Assembly (NCBI RefSeq): GCF_009002475.1
Contig: NZ_AP019860.1
Span: forward strand, 3,844,001 to 3,908,000
From: Candidatus Uabimicrobium amorphum
Lineage (GTDB): Bacteria > Planctomycetota > Uabimicrobiia > Uabimicrobiales > Uabimicrobiaceae
Direction: 5' to 3'
Length of the DNA: 64,000 nucleotides
Below are positions 28,056 through 38,600 of this stretch, one piece after another (position 1 is the first letter of the stretch; every line of letters begins with the position of its first letter). Made by a program: the position numbers and the translations under genes. The notes under the pieces were generated by a model. It worked only from the letters and a program-made list of their open reading frames with translations, had not been told where the DNA came from and did no database searches.

Positions 28056-29015
28056 TTATTTTTTCCGCATTTCTTCTTCTACTTGTTTAAGAGATTTCCC
28101 TTCGAGTAGTAATTTCAATCTTTTGGTCGTTTTTTCTAAGGCTTTGACAGCATAATCATTTGCTTTTTTTCTATTTCCTTGCCACGCATAAATAGCTGCT
28201 ACTGTATCAAGATGGTTTTTATCTGTCGATTGCGATAAAAGCTCTATATCTATTTGACTAAAAGCCTTTTTGCTTTCTTTAATGTATACATAATCCCAAA
28301 AATAAGAATTCAAAGCTTCGAGGCCTAATTTATCTTCTTTATTTTGAATAAAACTTCTAATAGAAGGTAAGGCTTTTTCTCCTATTTTGCCCAATACCCA
28401 TGCTGCACTTCGCCTCACTTCCCAACTCTGATCTTTTAGTGCAAGAATAAGTGCTGGTAATGCTTTCCTTGCTTTTTCTCCCAATGCTTTAATTACAGAA
28501 CTTCTCAAGTACGAATCCTTGTCTTTCAACAGAAGAATCAAATCAGGCACTGCTTTCTCTGCTTTTTCTCCCAATGCTTCAATTACAGATCTTCTCACCG
28601 ATTCATCCTCGTCTTTCAACAGAAGAATCAAATCAGATACTGCTTTCTCTGCTTTTTCTCCTATTTTACCCAATGCCTCAATTGCAAAAAGTCTTGCCCG
28701 TTGATCCTGGCTGTTTAGAACAAGAATAAGAGCTGGTACTGCTTTTTCTCCTATGTTTCCCAATACTTTTACTGCAGAACTTTTCACAGATTTATCCTGG
28801 TTCTTTAGAGCAAGAATAAGAGCTGGTACTGCTTTTTCTCCTATTTTTCCTATTCCTCCCAATGCTTCAATTACAGAATTTATCTCATTTGGCCTTTCAT
28901 CTTTCAACAGAAGAATCAAATCAGGCACCGCTTTCTCTGCTTTTTCTCCTATTTTTCCCAATGCCTTAATTGCAAAAAGTCTTGCCCGTTGATCCTGGCC
29001 GTTTAGAGCAAGAAT
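28056..29015 (-). pseudogene. 5'-truncated HEAT-repeat gene fragment
   Basis: The frame is open from about 29015, just after an in-frame TGA, and ends at 28056. It encodes about nine HEAT units and the conserved C-terminal domain (ending '[10 protein letters not shown]'), but no signal peptide or caspase domain. Two blocks ([28 protein letters not shown]) repeat closely. The only possible starts are internal TTG codons. It ends 10 bases before the copy 1 start codon. It looks like the 3' end of a copy whose 5' part was lost by recombination between repeats. An independently translated short HEAT protein cannot be excluded. Confidence 0.7.
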
Positions 29016-29102
29016 AAGAGCTCATCCTCCAACAGTTAGTTATTATGTTCCCTGATCGTTTAGGTATAGAAATGTAATGTCCACAGTTAGTGGCACATTC
29101 CC

Positions 29103-29216
29103 CTAAGTAGCAAAACCTGGCTTAAATCTCGCAAAAAAACAAGTCTACATCTAAAAAGAAATGACATACTTTAACTGCCAAAACAATTCATATTGAGATT
29201 CACAATATGAACTGTT
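29103..29216. repeat. Copy of HTH-tail block upstream of the HEAT fragment
   Basis: Matches 20145-20262: CTAAGTAGCAAA, then the HTH C-terminal codons with one A missing (frame lost), then the hairpin (29182-29216, one mismatch in the stem), then the HEAT tail. The gap 29016-29214 holds only this relic. Confidence 0.75.
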
Positions 29217-32200
29217 ATTCTTTTTTCATTTTTTCTTCTACTTGTTTGGGAGATTTTCCTTCAAGTAGTAACTTCACTCTTTTGGGGGTTTTTTTCACAG
29301 CTTTGACTGCATATTCATTTGCTTCTTTTGCACTTCCTTGCCAAGCATAAATGGCTGCTACTGTATTAAGATGGTATTTATCTGTCGATTGCGATAAAAG
29401 TTCTATATCTATTTGACTAAAAGCCTTTTTGTTTTCATTCATGTATACGTAGTCCCAAAAATAATAATTCAAAGCTTCAAGGCCTAATTCTATTACTAAT
29501 TTATCTTCTTTATTTTGAATAAAACTTCTAATGGAAGGTAAAGCTTTTTCTCCTATTTTACCCAATGCCTCTGCTGCAGATTTTTTAACATCAGGGTATT
29601 GATCTTTTAGAGTAAGAATGAGAGCTGGTACTGCTTTACCTGCTTTTTCTCTTATTTCCCCCAATGCCCATGCTGCCTGGGTTCTAACTTCATTATTCTG
29701 GTCTTTTAGTGCAAGAATGAGAGCTGGCACCGCTTTTTCCGCTTTTTCTCCTATTTCCCCCAACGTCCGTGCTGCCTGGGTTCTAACCCAATCATCCAGA
29801 TCTTTTAGAGCAAGAATGAGAGCTGGTACTGCTTTTTCTCCTATTTTACCTAATGCCTCTGCTGCAGATTCTCTCACATCAGGGTATTGATCTTTTAGAG
29901 TAAGAATGAGAGCTGGTACTGCTTTACCTACTTTTTCTCCTATTTCCCCCAATGCCCATGCTGCCTCGGTTCTAATGTCATTATTCCGGTCTTTTAGTGC
30001 AAGAATGAGAGCTGGCACCGCTTTTTCCGCTTTTTCTCCTATTTCCCCCAACGTCCGTGCTGCCTGGGTTCTAACCCAATCATCCAGATCTTTTAGAGTA
30101 AGAATGAGAGCTGGTACTGCTTTAACTGCTTTTTCTCCTATTTCCCCCAATGCCCATGCTGCCTCGGTTCTAATGTCATTATTCCGGTCTTTTAGTGCAA
30201 GAATGAGAGCTGGCACTGCTTTTTCCGCTTTTTTTCCTATTTTTCCCAATGCCCTTACTGCCTGGGTTCTAACATAATTACTCTGGTCTTTTAGAGTAAG
30301 AATGAGAGCTGGTACTGCTTTACCTGCTTTTTCTCCTATTTTTCCCAATGCCCATACTGCCTCGGTTCTAACTTCATTATTCTGGTCTTTTAGAGCATAA
30401 ATAAGAGCTGGTACTGCTTTCTCTGCTTTCTCTGCTTTCTCTCCTATCTCTCCCAATGCCTCCGTTGCACCTCTTCTCACACTTCCATCCTGGTCTTTTA
30501 GAGCATCAATAAGAGCTGGTACTGCTTTCTCTGCTTTCTCTCCTATCTCTCCCAATGCCTCCGTTGCACCTCTTCTCACACTTCCATCCTGGTCTTTTAG
30601 AGCATCAATAAGAGCTGGTACTGCTCTCTCTGCTTTCTCTCCTATCTCTCCCAATGCCTCCGTTGCACCTCTTCTCACACTTCCATCCTGGTCTTTTAGA
30701 GCATCAATAAGAGTTGGTACTGCTTTTTCTCCTATTCCTCCCAATGCCCATGCTGCCTGGGTTCTAACGTCGTCATTCTGGTCTTTTAGTGCAAGAATGA
30801 GAGCTGGCACTGCTTTTTCCGCTTTTTCTCCTATTTCCCTCAATGCCCATACTGCCTCGGTTCTAACGTGCTTATTCTGGTCTTTGAGAGCGAGAATAAG
30901 AGCTGGCACCGCTTTTTCCGCTTTTTCTCCTATTCTTCCCAATGCCCTTGCTGCATTTTTTCTAACGTCGTCATTCTGGTCTTTGAGAGCAATAATAAGA
31001 GCTGGTACTGCTTTTTCTCCTATTTTAACTAACACACTTGATGAATACATTCTAACATAATAATCTGGGTCTTTGAAATTAAGAATGAGAGCTGGCACCA
31101 CTTTTTCCGCTTTTTCTCCTATTTCCCTCAATGCCCATACTGCCTCGGTTCTAACGTGCTTATTCTGGTCTTTGAGAGCGAGAATAAGAGCTGGCGCCGC
31201 TTTTTCCGCTTTTTCTCCTATTTTACCTAACGCCCTTGCTGCATTTTTTCTAATATTTTCATTCTGGTCTTTGAGAGCAATAATGAGAGCTGGCACCGCT
31301 TTTTCCGCTTTTTCTCCTACTATTTTCCCCAATGCCTCTGCTACAGATTCTCTCACATCATTATTCTGGTCTTTTAGTGCAAGAATGAGAGCTGGCACCG
31401 CTTTTTCCGTTTTTTCTCCTATTTCCCCCAATGCCCTTGCTGCATTTTTTCTAACGTCGTCATTCTGGTCTTTGAGAGCAATAATGAGAGCTGGCGCCGC
31501 TTTTTCCGCTTTTTCTCCTATTTCCCCCAATGCCCTTGCTGCATTTTTTCTAACATCATTATTCTGGTCTTTTAGTGCAAGAATAAGTGCTGGTATGGCC
31601 TTTTCTCCTACTTTGCTCAGAGCATTTGTGGCATTTTTTCTAACATAATTATTCTGGTCTTTTAGTGCAAGAATAAGTGCTGGTATGGCCTTTTCTCCTA
31701 CTTTGCTCAGAGCATTTGTGGCATTTTTTCTAACATAATTATTCTGGTCTTTTAGTGCAAGAATAAGTGCTGGTACTGCTTTCTCTGCTTTTTCTCCTAT
31801 TCCTCCCAATGCCTCTGCTACAGATTCTCTCACATCGAAGTAAGGGTCTTTTAGTGTAATAGTAAGTGCTGGTACTGCTTTCTCCCCTATTTTACCCAAT
31901 GCACTTGCTGCGGATCTTCTCACATTTTCATCCTGGTCTTTTATAAGAAAAGTTAAAAGCTCCACATTTTCTACTTCTCCTATTTTACCTAATGCCTCTG
32001 CTGCAGATATTCCAACATTTATATCCTGGTCTTTTAGTGCAAGAATAAGTGCTGGCACTGCTTTCTCTGCTTTCTCTCCTATTTTACCTAATGCCTCTGC
32101 TGCAGATATTCTAATATTTTCATCCTGGTCTTTTAGTGCAAGAATAAGTGCTGGTACTGCTTTCTCTGCTTTTTCTCCTATCTCTCCCAATGCCCATGCT

Positions 32201-35200
32201 ACAAACTTTCTCACACTTCCATCCTGGTCTTTTAGTGCAAGAATAAGTGCTGGTACTGCTTTCTCTGCTTTTTCTCCTATCTCTCCCAATGCCCGTGCTA
32301 CAAACTTTCTCACACTTCCATCCTGATCTTTTAGTGCAAGAATAAGTGCTGGTACTGCTTTCTCTGCTTTTTCTCCTATCTCTCCCAATGCCCATGCTAC
32401 AAACTTTCTCACATTTTCCTCCTGGGCTTTTATAAGAAAAGTTAAAAACTCCACATTTTCTACTTCTTTTATTTTACCTAATGTCTCAGCTGCAGATATT
32501 CCAACATTTATATCCTGGTCTTTTAGTGCAATAATAAATGCTGATACTGCTTTCTCTGCTTTCTCTGCTTTCTCTGCTTTCTCTGCTTTCTCTGCTTTCT
32601 CTGCTTTCTCTGCTTTCTCTGCTTTCTCTGCTTTCTCTCCTATTTTACCTAACGCCTCAGCTGCAGATATTCTAATATTTTCATTCTGGTCTTTTAGAAC
32701 ATCGATAAGAGCTGGTACCGCTTTCTCTGCTTTTCCTTCTATTTTTACCAATGCCTTTGCTGCAGATCTTCTCACATCGAAGTAAGGGTCTTTTAGAGCA
32801 ATAATAAGAGCTGATACTGACTTCTCTGCTTTTTCTCCTATTCCTCCCAATGCCTCTGCTACAGATTCTCTCACATCAGGGTATTGATCTTTTAGAGCAA
32901 TAATAAGAGCTGATACTGACTTCTCTGCTTTTTCTCCTATCATTCCCAGTGCTGTTGCTGCAGATCTTCTCACACTTCCATCCTGGTCTTTTAGTGCAAT
33001 AATAAGAGCTGGTACTGCCTTCTTCGCTTTTTCTCCTATCTCTCCCAATGCCTCTGCTGCATAACATCTCACACCGTCATCCAGGTCTTTTAGAGCATCA
33101 ATAAGAACCGGTACTGCTTTCTCCGCTTTTTCTCCTATCTCTCCCAATGCCTCTGCTGCATAACATCTCACACCGTCATCCAGGTCTTTTAGAGCATCAA
33201 TAAGAACCGGTACTGCTTTCTCCGCTTTTTCTCCTATCTCTCCCAATGCCTTTGCTGCAGAACTTCTCACGTACGGAGATTGGTTTTTTAGAGCATCAAT
33301 AAGAACCGGTACTGCTTTCTCCTCTTTTTTTCCTATCCTCCCCAATGCCCTTGCTGCTTGGTTTCTAACATAATTATTCTGGTCTTTGAGAGCAAGAATG
33401 AGAGCTGGCACCGCTTTTTCCGCTTTTTCTCCTATTTCCCCCAATGCCCTTGCTGCCTGAGTTCTAACATCATTATTCTGGCCTTTGAGAGCAAGAATGA
33501 GAGCTGGCACCGCTTTTTCCGCTTTTTCTCCTATTTCCCCCAATGCCCTTGCTGCCTGGGCTCTAACGTCATTCTGGTCTTTGAGAGCAAGAATGAGAGC
33601 TGGCACCGCTTTTTCCGCTTTTTCTCCTATTTCCCCCAATGCCCTTGCTGCCTGGGCTCTAACGTCATTATTCTCGTCTTTTAGTGCAAGAATAAGTGCT
33701 AGTATGGCCTTTTCTCCTACTTTGCTCAGAGCATTTGTGGCATTTTTTCTAACATCATTACTCTCGTCTTTTATTGCAAGAATAAGTGCTGGTATGGCCT
33801 TTTCTCCTACTTCGCTCAGAGCATTTGTGGCATTTTTTCTAACATCATTACTCTCGTCTTTTAGTGCAAGAATAAGTGCTGGAACTGCTTCCTCTGCTTT
33901 TTCTCCTATCTCTCCCAATGCCTCCGTTGCACCTCTTCTCACGTACGGAGATTGGTTTTTTAGAGCAAGAATAAGTGCTGGTACTGCTTTCTCTGCTTTT
34001 TCTCCTATTTTACCTAATGCCTCCGTTGCACCTCTGTACACACTTGGATATACGTCTTTTAGAGCAAGAATAAGTGCTGGAACTGCTTCCTCTGCTTTTT
34101 CTCCTATCTCTCCCAATGCCTCCGTTGCACCTCTTCTCACATTTGGATATAGGTCTTTTAGAGCAAGAATAAGTGCTGGAACTGCTTCCTCTGCTTTTTC
34201 TCCTATCTCTCCCAATGCCTCCGTTGCACCTCTTCTCACATTTGGAACTTGGTCTTTTAGAGCAAGAATAAGTGCTGGAACTGCTTCCTCTGCTTTTTCT
34301 CCTATCTCTCCCAATGCCTCCGTTGCACCTCTTCTCACATTTGGAACTTGGTCTTTTAGAGCAAGAATAAGTGCTGGTACTGCTTCCTCTGCTTTTTCTC
34401 CTATCTCTCCCAATGCCTCCGTTGCACCTCTTCTCACATTTGGAACTTGGTCTTTTAGAGCAAGAATAAGTGCTGGTACTGCTTTCTCTGCTTTTTCTCC
34501 CATCTTTCCCAATGCCTCTGCAGCAGAGCCTCTCACATTTAGATTTTTGTCTTTTAATAATTCTAAAAAAATCTTAACTACTAAATATTTTTCTTGCGAC
34601 GTTATAATATCTATGGCTCTTTGTTTTTCAAACACGCTCCTTTCACTGAGGGAGAGGAAAAATTTAGCTATAAAAGCTTCCTTCATATCACTTTTCATTA
34701 TAATAAAAGCTGCTTTCGATCTTACATCATTACTTTGATTACGATTTATTATCACCTCATAAAGGTTATCAAAATTTGCCTCTGCGAAAACGGGAATAAA
34801 AAAATCTTGATCTTTTTGGTTTAGTTGGTCTATTAATCCAAACAGTGAGTCTTTTTTCCAACGATGAAAAGCAAATAATAGCTTTTTCGATATTTGATTT
34901 TGGCTTTGGTCAGTTTTTAATTCATTAACAATAGCTAAAAAAGCCCTTTTTCCTATTATCTCTAGATCTTTCGCTATATCCGTTTTGATATTTTCATTTT
35001 CTTCATTGAATAGTTTGAATAGTAGATCTAAATCTTTTCCCTTTTTTTCAAGGTATCCTAAAACCTGTTTTCTAAGATATTGATCTCTTACTTTGAAATA
35101 TTTTTCGAAATCACTATCTTCAAACTCACTCTTTAATGAATCGAATGCTTTTGTACGCTCGGAATTTTCAGTGTTGGATAAAAACAGATTCATACGATTC

Positions 35201-37158
35201 TCATAAAACTCTAACTCTTGAATTCCAGAAGTTGTTAGCCATTGGTATTCTTGAATTATCTGGTGAAGTATCAGGGCTTGATTTTGGTATGTTCCACCAA
35301 TTAGTTTTTCGAGATTCTCTAGCTTGTTTAGTTTCACTGTCACACTTCGCGGCTTGACTCTATCTTTCGACAATTCTTCCCATTTCAACTTTAACCTTTT
35401 GCTATACTTTTGAAGGATGTCAACCGCCTTATCGTCTGCATAAATGTGCAGCGTTCCCAAACAATCGACAACTTCATACAAATCTGCTTCACTTTGTTTC
35501 AGATTCTTCAGAGAAAAGAAGCTTTCCAGATTTATCACTTTGGGTTCTTCATCCTCGTAAGAAAAATAATTTGTAAGTGCAGATACAACGTTGTCAAATT
35601 CTTTTATTTTCCTAACGTGTCTTTGGGCCTTCTCCTGGATAAACTTCAAAGCAGTTTTTCGTGGAATGGGTTCTTCATCTTCGAGTAGTTTTGCAATGTG
35701 ATGTAGCGCACTTTTCGTTAGAGAAATTTGATCTTGCTCAGAGTAAGTGTCGATAAACTTCCCCAATGCTTCACATCCGGAACTACGAAAGTCGGCGTAC
35801 ACTTTGTCGCTCAGGTATAGTGGTGCTAGAAGCTTTGGGTTGAGAACTTTGTACGCCGGAAAAAACATAAAGTCACCATCACCTCCAAGACTGCCATAAC
35901 GAGGTGTTTGCTTAGCATCCAAACGTTTGTCGTTAGTGAGGTTCGTCATCATGTAGTAACCTAAGTCAGATGTCAGAACTATACCATCGTCTCGCCCGAC
36001 CAACCCTTTCAATGCTTGTAAGAGTACTGCGGAAAAAGGGGAGTGACCACTGGTGTCAGTGAGTTGTGCATACTTTGTTGAGGTGCTTAGTTTATCTGCC
36101 ACTACTTCATTCCCAGTTCCAGCACTGATTACCTGAAAAGATCTACGGGCAAAAACGCGATCTATATTTTCTCCTGTACCAAATTGAAAAGTGGCATTGT
36201 TGTAACCTTCGAGTTTTGGTTTGTACTGGTCTTGGAGAAGAGATCCGCCAAAACAGCAGTCGAGTACCATCAACGTGTGTTTGGCGTTTTTTTGCGAAAG
36301 TTTCTTGGCGATTTTTGTTAGCGAAATATAGCCGTTGTCGTTTTTGTGTTCTGGAGTTGCGACAATGTGACCAGGTACACCGTGTCCTGCGTAAAACAGA
36401 AAAATAGCGTCGTTAGAATCTACTTTTGCAAAAGTTTGCGTTAAAAGACCTTCTACAACTTTTTTGGTAATGAGCGGAGTCTCTACAATCGTTTCTTTAC
36501 CATATGTTGCGGTATATGATTTTCCATAAGGCGTGAATTTATTTTGGGTTTCCTCTTTTATCTCACTTCGGCGATAGACATTTTTGGGAATTTCATCGCA
36601 AAGATATACTACATTTTCAAAGCCGTAACGACTGCTCAAAACAGATGCGACTTCACCAGCATCGTAGTTTGGTCCATCTAACTCAGGGTAGTATTTGTTG
36701 TACTTGTTAATCCCAATTACTAGTGCGTGTCGTTTACCATAGCGCAATCGTTGCCGAAAGTCGTTACTGACACCAAGGATATTGAGGCCACCAAGGTTTT
36801 TGGACACTCGTGATGCTAAAGAACGTTTAGTGGCTATTTTTTTCGTTATATATTGATCAGAGTCTTTTTTATTCTTTAGTTGATCAATAATACCGATAGC
36901 ATGCATAATTGCTAGCTTACTTCGTCCATTTGCTTGATTCAAAGCTTTTTCTAAATTTGGACGAATTGCTTTTGTCGCAGTTCCCAGTTTCTCCAGCTCA
37001 GCTAGCGCTGAAAATCGCAATTGTGCATTAGAGGATTGTAGCTGTTTTACTATTGTCTTTAGCCGTGCGTTTAAATTTTTGTCTTCGGATTGCGTAAATG
37101 CCAGATTAAATAACACAAAAAGTATAATAGCATGTTGTAAATATGTTTTACCGATCAT
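29215..37158 (-). CDS. Giant exported caspase-like protein with HEAT repeats, copy 2
   Basis: 2647 residues from ATG 37158, chosen because it aligns with the copy 1 start ([10 protein letters not shown] against [10 protein letters not shown]) and has TGAGG upstream; in-frame ATGs at 37194 and 37179 give an implausible leader. Signal peptide 1-23. Caspase domain with His259 (FYAGHG) and Cys302 (LDCCFGG), nearly identical to copy 1. Helical linker, then about 50 HEAT repeats ([27 protein letters not shown]), and the intact C-terminal domain (about 110 residues). A run of ten EKA units interrupts one repeat. The N-terminal 110 residues are more diverged from copy 1 than the caspase domain. Likely an exported protease or adaptor; substrate unknown. 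Confidence 0.9.
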   Translation of the reverse strand: MIGKTYLQHAIILFVLFNLAFTQSEDKNLNARLKTIVKQLQSSNAQLRFSALAELEKLGTATKAIRPNLEKALNQANGRSKLAIMHAIGIIDQLKNKKDSDQYITKKIATKRSLASRVSKNLGGLNILGVSNDFRQRLRYGKRHALVIGINKYNKYYPELDGPNYDAGEVASVLSSRYGFENVVYLCDEIPKNVYRRSEIKEETQNKFTPYGKSYTATYGKETIVETPLITKKVVEGLLTQTFAKVDSNDAIFLFYAGHGVPGHIVATPEHKNDNGYISLTKIAKKLSQKNAKHTLMVLDCCFGGSLLQDQYKPKLEGYNNATFQFGTGENIDRVFARRSFQVISAGTGNEVVADKLSTSTKYAQLTDTSGHSPFSAVLLQALKGLVGRDDGIVLTSDLGYYMMTNLTNDKRLDAKQTPRYGSLGGDGDFMFFPAYKVLNPKLLAPLYLSDKVYADFRSSGCEALGKFIDTYSEQDQISLTKSALHHIAKLLEDEEPIPRKTALKFIQEKAQRHVRKIKEFDNVVSALTNYFSYEDEEPKVINLESFFSLKNLKQSEADLYEVVDCLGTLHIYADDKAVDILQKYSKRLKLKWEELSKDRVKPRSVTVKLNKLENLEKLIGGTYQNQALILHQIIQEYQWLTTSGIQELEFYENRMNLFLSNTENSERTKAFDSLKSEFEDSDFEKYFKVRDQYLRKQVLGYLEKKGKDLDLLFKLFNEENENIKTDIAKDLEIIGKRAFLAIVNELKTDQSQNQISKKLLFAFHRWKKDSLFGLIDQLNQKDQDFFIPVFAEANFDNLYEVIINRNQSNDVRSKAAFIIMKSDMKEAFIAKFFLSLSERSVFEKQRAIDIITSQEKYLVVKIFLELLKDKNLNVRGSAAEALGKMGEKAEKAVPALILALKDQVPNVRRGATEALGEIGEKAEEAVPALILALKDQVPNVRRGATEALGEIGEKAEEAVPALILALKDQVPNVRRGATEALGEIGEKAEEAVPALILALKDLYPNVRRGATEALGEIGEKAEEAVPALILALKDVYPSVYRGATEALGKIGEKAEKAVPALILALKNQSPYVRRGATEALGEIGEKAEEAVPALILALKDESNDVRKNATNALSEVGEKAIPALILAIKDESNDVRKNATNALSKVGEKAILALILALKDENNDVRAQAARALGEIGEKAEKAVPALILALKDQNDVRAQAARALGEIGEKAEKAVPALILALKGQNNDVRTQAARALGEIGEKAEKAVPALILALKDQNNYVRNQAARALGRIGKKEEKAVPVLIDALKNQSPYVRSSAAKALGEIGEKAEKAVPVLIDALKDLDDGVRCYAAEALGEIGEKAEKAVPVLIDALKDLDDGVRCYAAEALGEIGEKAKKAVPALIIALKDQDGSVRRSAATALGMIGEKAEKSVSALIIALKDQYPDVRESVAEALGGIGEKAEKSVSALIIALKDPYFDVRRSAAKALVKIEGKAEKAVPALIDVLKDQNENIRISAAEALGKIGEKAEKAEKAEKAEKAEKAEKAEKAEKAEKAVSAFIIALKDQDINVGISAAETLGKIKEVENVEFLTFLIKAQEENVRKFVAWALGEIGEKAEKAVPALILALKDQDGSVRKFVARALGEIGEKAEKAVPALILALKDQDGSVRKFVAWALGEIGEKAEKAVPALILALKDQDENIRISAAEALGKIGEKAEKAVPALILALKDQDINVGISAAEALGKIGEVENVELLTFLIKDQDENVRRSAASALGKIGEKAVPALTITLKDPYFDVRESVAEALGGIGEKAEKAVPALILALKDQNNYVRKNATNALSKVGEKAIPALILALKDQNNYVRKNATNALSKVGEKAIPALILALKDQNNDVRKNAARALGEIGEKAEKAAPALIIALKDQNDDVRKNAARALGEIGEKTEKAVPALILALKDQNNDVRESVAEALGKIVGEKAEKAVPALIIALKDQNENIRKNAARALGKIGEKAEKAAPALILALKDQNKHVRTEAVWALREIGEKAEKVVPALILNFKDPDYYVRMYSSSVLVKIGEKAVPALIIALKDQNDDVRKNAARALGRIGEKAEKAVPALILALKDQNKHVRTEAVWALREIGEKAEKAVPALILALKDQNDDVRTQAAWALGGIGEKAVPTLIDALKDQDGSVRRGATEALGEIGEKAERAVPALIDALKDQDGSVRRGATEALGEIGEKAEKAVPALIDALKDQDGSVRRGATEALGEIGEKAEKAEKAVPALIYALKDQNNEVRTEAVWALGKIGEKAGKAVPALILTLKDQSNYVRTQAVRALGKIGKKAEKAVPALILALKDRNNDIRTEAAWALGEIGEKAVKAVPALILTLKDLDDWVRTQAARTLGEIGEKAEKAVPALILALKDRNNDIRTEAAWALGEIGEKVGKAVPALILTLKDQYPDVRESAAEALGKIGEKAVPALILALKDLDDWVRTQAARTLGEIGEKAEKAVPALILALKDQNNEVRTQAAWALGEIREKAGKAVPALILTLKDQYPDVKKSAAEALGKIGEKALPSIRSFIQNKEDKLVIELGLEALNYYFWDYVYMNENKKAFSQIDIELLSQSTDKYHLNTVAAIYAWQGSAKEANEYAVKAVKKTPKRVKLLLEGKSPKQVEEKMKKE
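29550..34570. repeat. HEAT-repeat tandem DNA of copy 2
   Basis: About 50 direct repeats of 93-99 bp. Runs of nearly identical units occur, for example 34040-34450 (five units with 'GTGCTGGAACTGCTTCCTCT' or close variants), 30470-30700 and 31620-31760, which shows recent unit duplication or conversion. Confidence 0.9.
32551..32640. repeat. 9-bp microsatellite (TTTCTCTGC)n encoding EKA repeats
   Basis: Nine perfect tandem copies of TTTCTCTGC at 32551-32631 followed by a variant. On the coding strand they give about ten consecutive Glu-Lys-Ala units inserted in one HEAT repeat. The unit is a multiple of three, so copy-number change keeps the frame. Confidence 0.95.
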
Positions 37159-37420
37159 AAGAAACCTCATCAAAAAAGACATCTTCAAAATCATAAAATA
37201 CTATAGCAAGTTTAATGCGATGTTTCAAATCTACTTGATGTTAAACAGAATTAACTTTGGCTTAGACTTATCAATAAAATAGTTATGGATAAGGTATTTT
37301 CGATTACCATATTTTTGTGATGAATTTTGTTTTACTGAGACCATGATAATTTTATTTCAGAAAGGTGACTTTGATACTTTGAAGATTTTATTCGTGTTTT
37401 CAGAAGAATAAAATCATATA

Positions 37421-37624
37421 TCTAGAGAAGATACCCAGAAATTAATCAGGCAACTCAATGATGAAAAAAATTAATTGGAAGAAGAGAAACTAGACGAGGT
37501 GGGGAAAAGTAAAGACAGTTTTACCAGTGTAGACATGCTTACTTTAACATATTTTTTTGCGGAGATAGCAGAATTGTGTTTCGCCAACTTTGAACCGTAT
37601 TTTTTCCGTAGTTTCATTTCATAA
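37421..37624 (+). pseudogene. Possible decayed short gene
   Basis: One frame reads like protein on both sides of an internal TAA at 37472-37474: 'EDTQKLIRQLNDEK' before it and 'LEEEKLDEVGKSKDSFTS' plus 'YFFAEIAELCF' after it, to the TAA at 37622. No ATG or ribosome site fits. It may be a relic at the border of the replication block. The rest of the gap 37195-37644 shows nothing I can name. Confidence 0.3.
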
Positions 37625-37644
37625 CTTGTTGCAAAGGAATGAGA

Positions 37645-38151
37645 TTAGGCTTGTTTCACTTTTTTGCGGGTTAGGTTTTTGGCGGCTTTCTTTAAAATCG
37701 CGCTGCCAAATTCTTCAATTAGATTGCTCGCCTCTCGCAACGCATCGTAATCGAAACTGCGTAAGAGGTGCATAGATTCTATTAGTTCTTGCCGGTCAAA
37801 GTCTCCTATAGCTGCTCTCAACATCGCGTTTTCTGCCTCTAACGCTTGTATTTTCTTCTTATTGTTTTCGTGTGCGTCTTGCTCAAATAGGCTTTCTAAC
37901 TTTTCTAAACGGGCATTTATTTGGTTCGTTTCTTTGTCTAGCTTTTCGAGTTCTTGTTTCCTTTCGGGAAAGAACTCTTCGGTCAGGTTTAGCAGGCTTA
38001 TTATTTTAATTAGCTTATCTGCTGGTGGGCTATTTTTCCCGCTGATCCACTTGGTCACTGCCGGTGGATTCACACCTACAAGGTTCGCGAGTTCCTTTTG
38101 CGACATTTTTTTCTTGGTTAGCCCTAAATTTATCAACTCTCCTATATTCAC
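37645..38151 (-). CDS. Xre-family repressor with coiled coil
   Basis: 168 residues. Residues 7-62 are a Cro/C1-type helix-turn-helix (LTKKKMSQKELANLVGVNPP, then 'AVTKWISGKNSPPADKL'). Residues 68-115 form a coiled coil probably used for dimerisation, and the C-terminus is basic. There is no peptidase domain, so it is not a LexA-type self-cleaving repressor. It is transcribed divergently from the small Cro-like gene across an operator-rich gap, the usual layout of a phage lysogeny switch. Likely the maintenance repressor of element A. Confidence 0.85.
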   Translation of the reverse strand: MNIGELINLGLTKKKMSQKELANLVGVNPPAVTKWISGKNSPPADKLIKIISLLNLTEEFFPERKQELEKLDKETNQINARLEKLESLFEQDAHENNKKKIQALEAENAMLRAAIGDFDRQELIESMHLLRSFDYDALREASNLIEEFGSAILKKAAKNLTRKKVKQA

Positions 38152-38224
38152 GTCCTACTCCTTAATATTTCTTACATTGAATAATAACAGCTATATAGAA
38201 ATATGCCAACTTTTTCACAAAAAA

Positions 38225-38293
38225 GTTCCCAAAGAGAAATTTCCCGGGTTGACATTTTCCTAATTGGATATTATTATTTTCCCAAGAGGAAAT
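38225..38293 (+). promoter_or_regulatory. Rightward promoter with operator-like repeats
   Basis: TTGACA (38249-38254) and TATTAT (38272-38277) are 17 bases apart, a near-consensus sigma-70 promoter for the early genes. Three operator-like sites surround it: TTCCCAAAGAGAA (38226-38238), TTTCCTAATTGGA (38257-38269) between the boxes, and TTTCCCAAGAGGAAA (38278-38292) just after the -10. A fourth, TTTCCCAAAAGGAA, lies inside the next gene at 38354-38367. Confidence 0.75.
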
Positions 38294-38307
38294 AATGGAG
38301 AAGTGTA

Positions 38308-38520
38308 ATGAATCTTGGAAATACTATTCGAAATCGGAGAAAGCAGCTCAAAATTTCCCAAAAGGAACTTGCACGGCTCATGGAGTGTGGATCTTCTTTG
38401 GTGTGTAAGTGGGAAAGTGGAAAAATCATACCTAATTTTGAGCAAATACAAAAATTAGAAGTGTTGTTGTCGATGGGTGTTTTGTCTGAGGAGTTTTGCC
38501 ACAGGAGAGCAATATTGTGA
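38308..38520 (+). CDS. Cro-like Xre-family regulator, 70 residues
   Basis: A single helix-turn-helix domain (NTIRNRRKQLKISQKELARL, then 'SSLVCKWESGKIIPNFEQI') with almost nothing else, the size of phage Cro proteins. First gene of the early rightward operon, divergent from the repressor. An operator-like site lies within its 5' coding region. Expected to switch the element from maintenance to replication or excision. Confidence 0.85.
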   Translation: MNLGNTIRNRRKQLKISQKELARLMECGSSLVCKWESGKIIPNFEQIQKLEVLLSMGVLSEEFCHRRAIL

Positions 38521-38600
38521 AGTAATTGTTTGGTGTTGGATAAATCGTAGAAGTTTTTTTTGAGGTAGGTCGTATGCATGGTTTATAGCTAGGAGTGTTA

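Noticed and set aside
20940..34570. Regular 93-99 bp direct repeats as a CRISPR array
   Set aside because: Repeats are contiguous, in frame, without spacers, and encode HEAT units. The same holds for the 69-bp LRR repeats at the right edge.
33485..34738. Long plus-strand ORF (417 codons) opposite the HEAT repeats, with several similar ones at 21201-22961, 29618-31648 and 33358-33684
   Set aside because: All are antisense shadows of the HEAT repeats: they repeat with the same 96-99 bp period, have no ribosome sites and lie on the opposite strand of a clear coding sequence.
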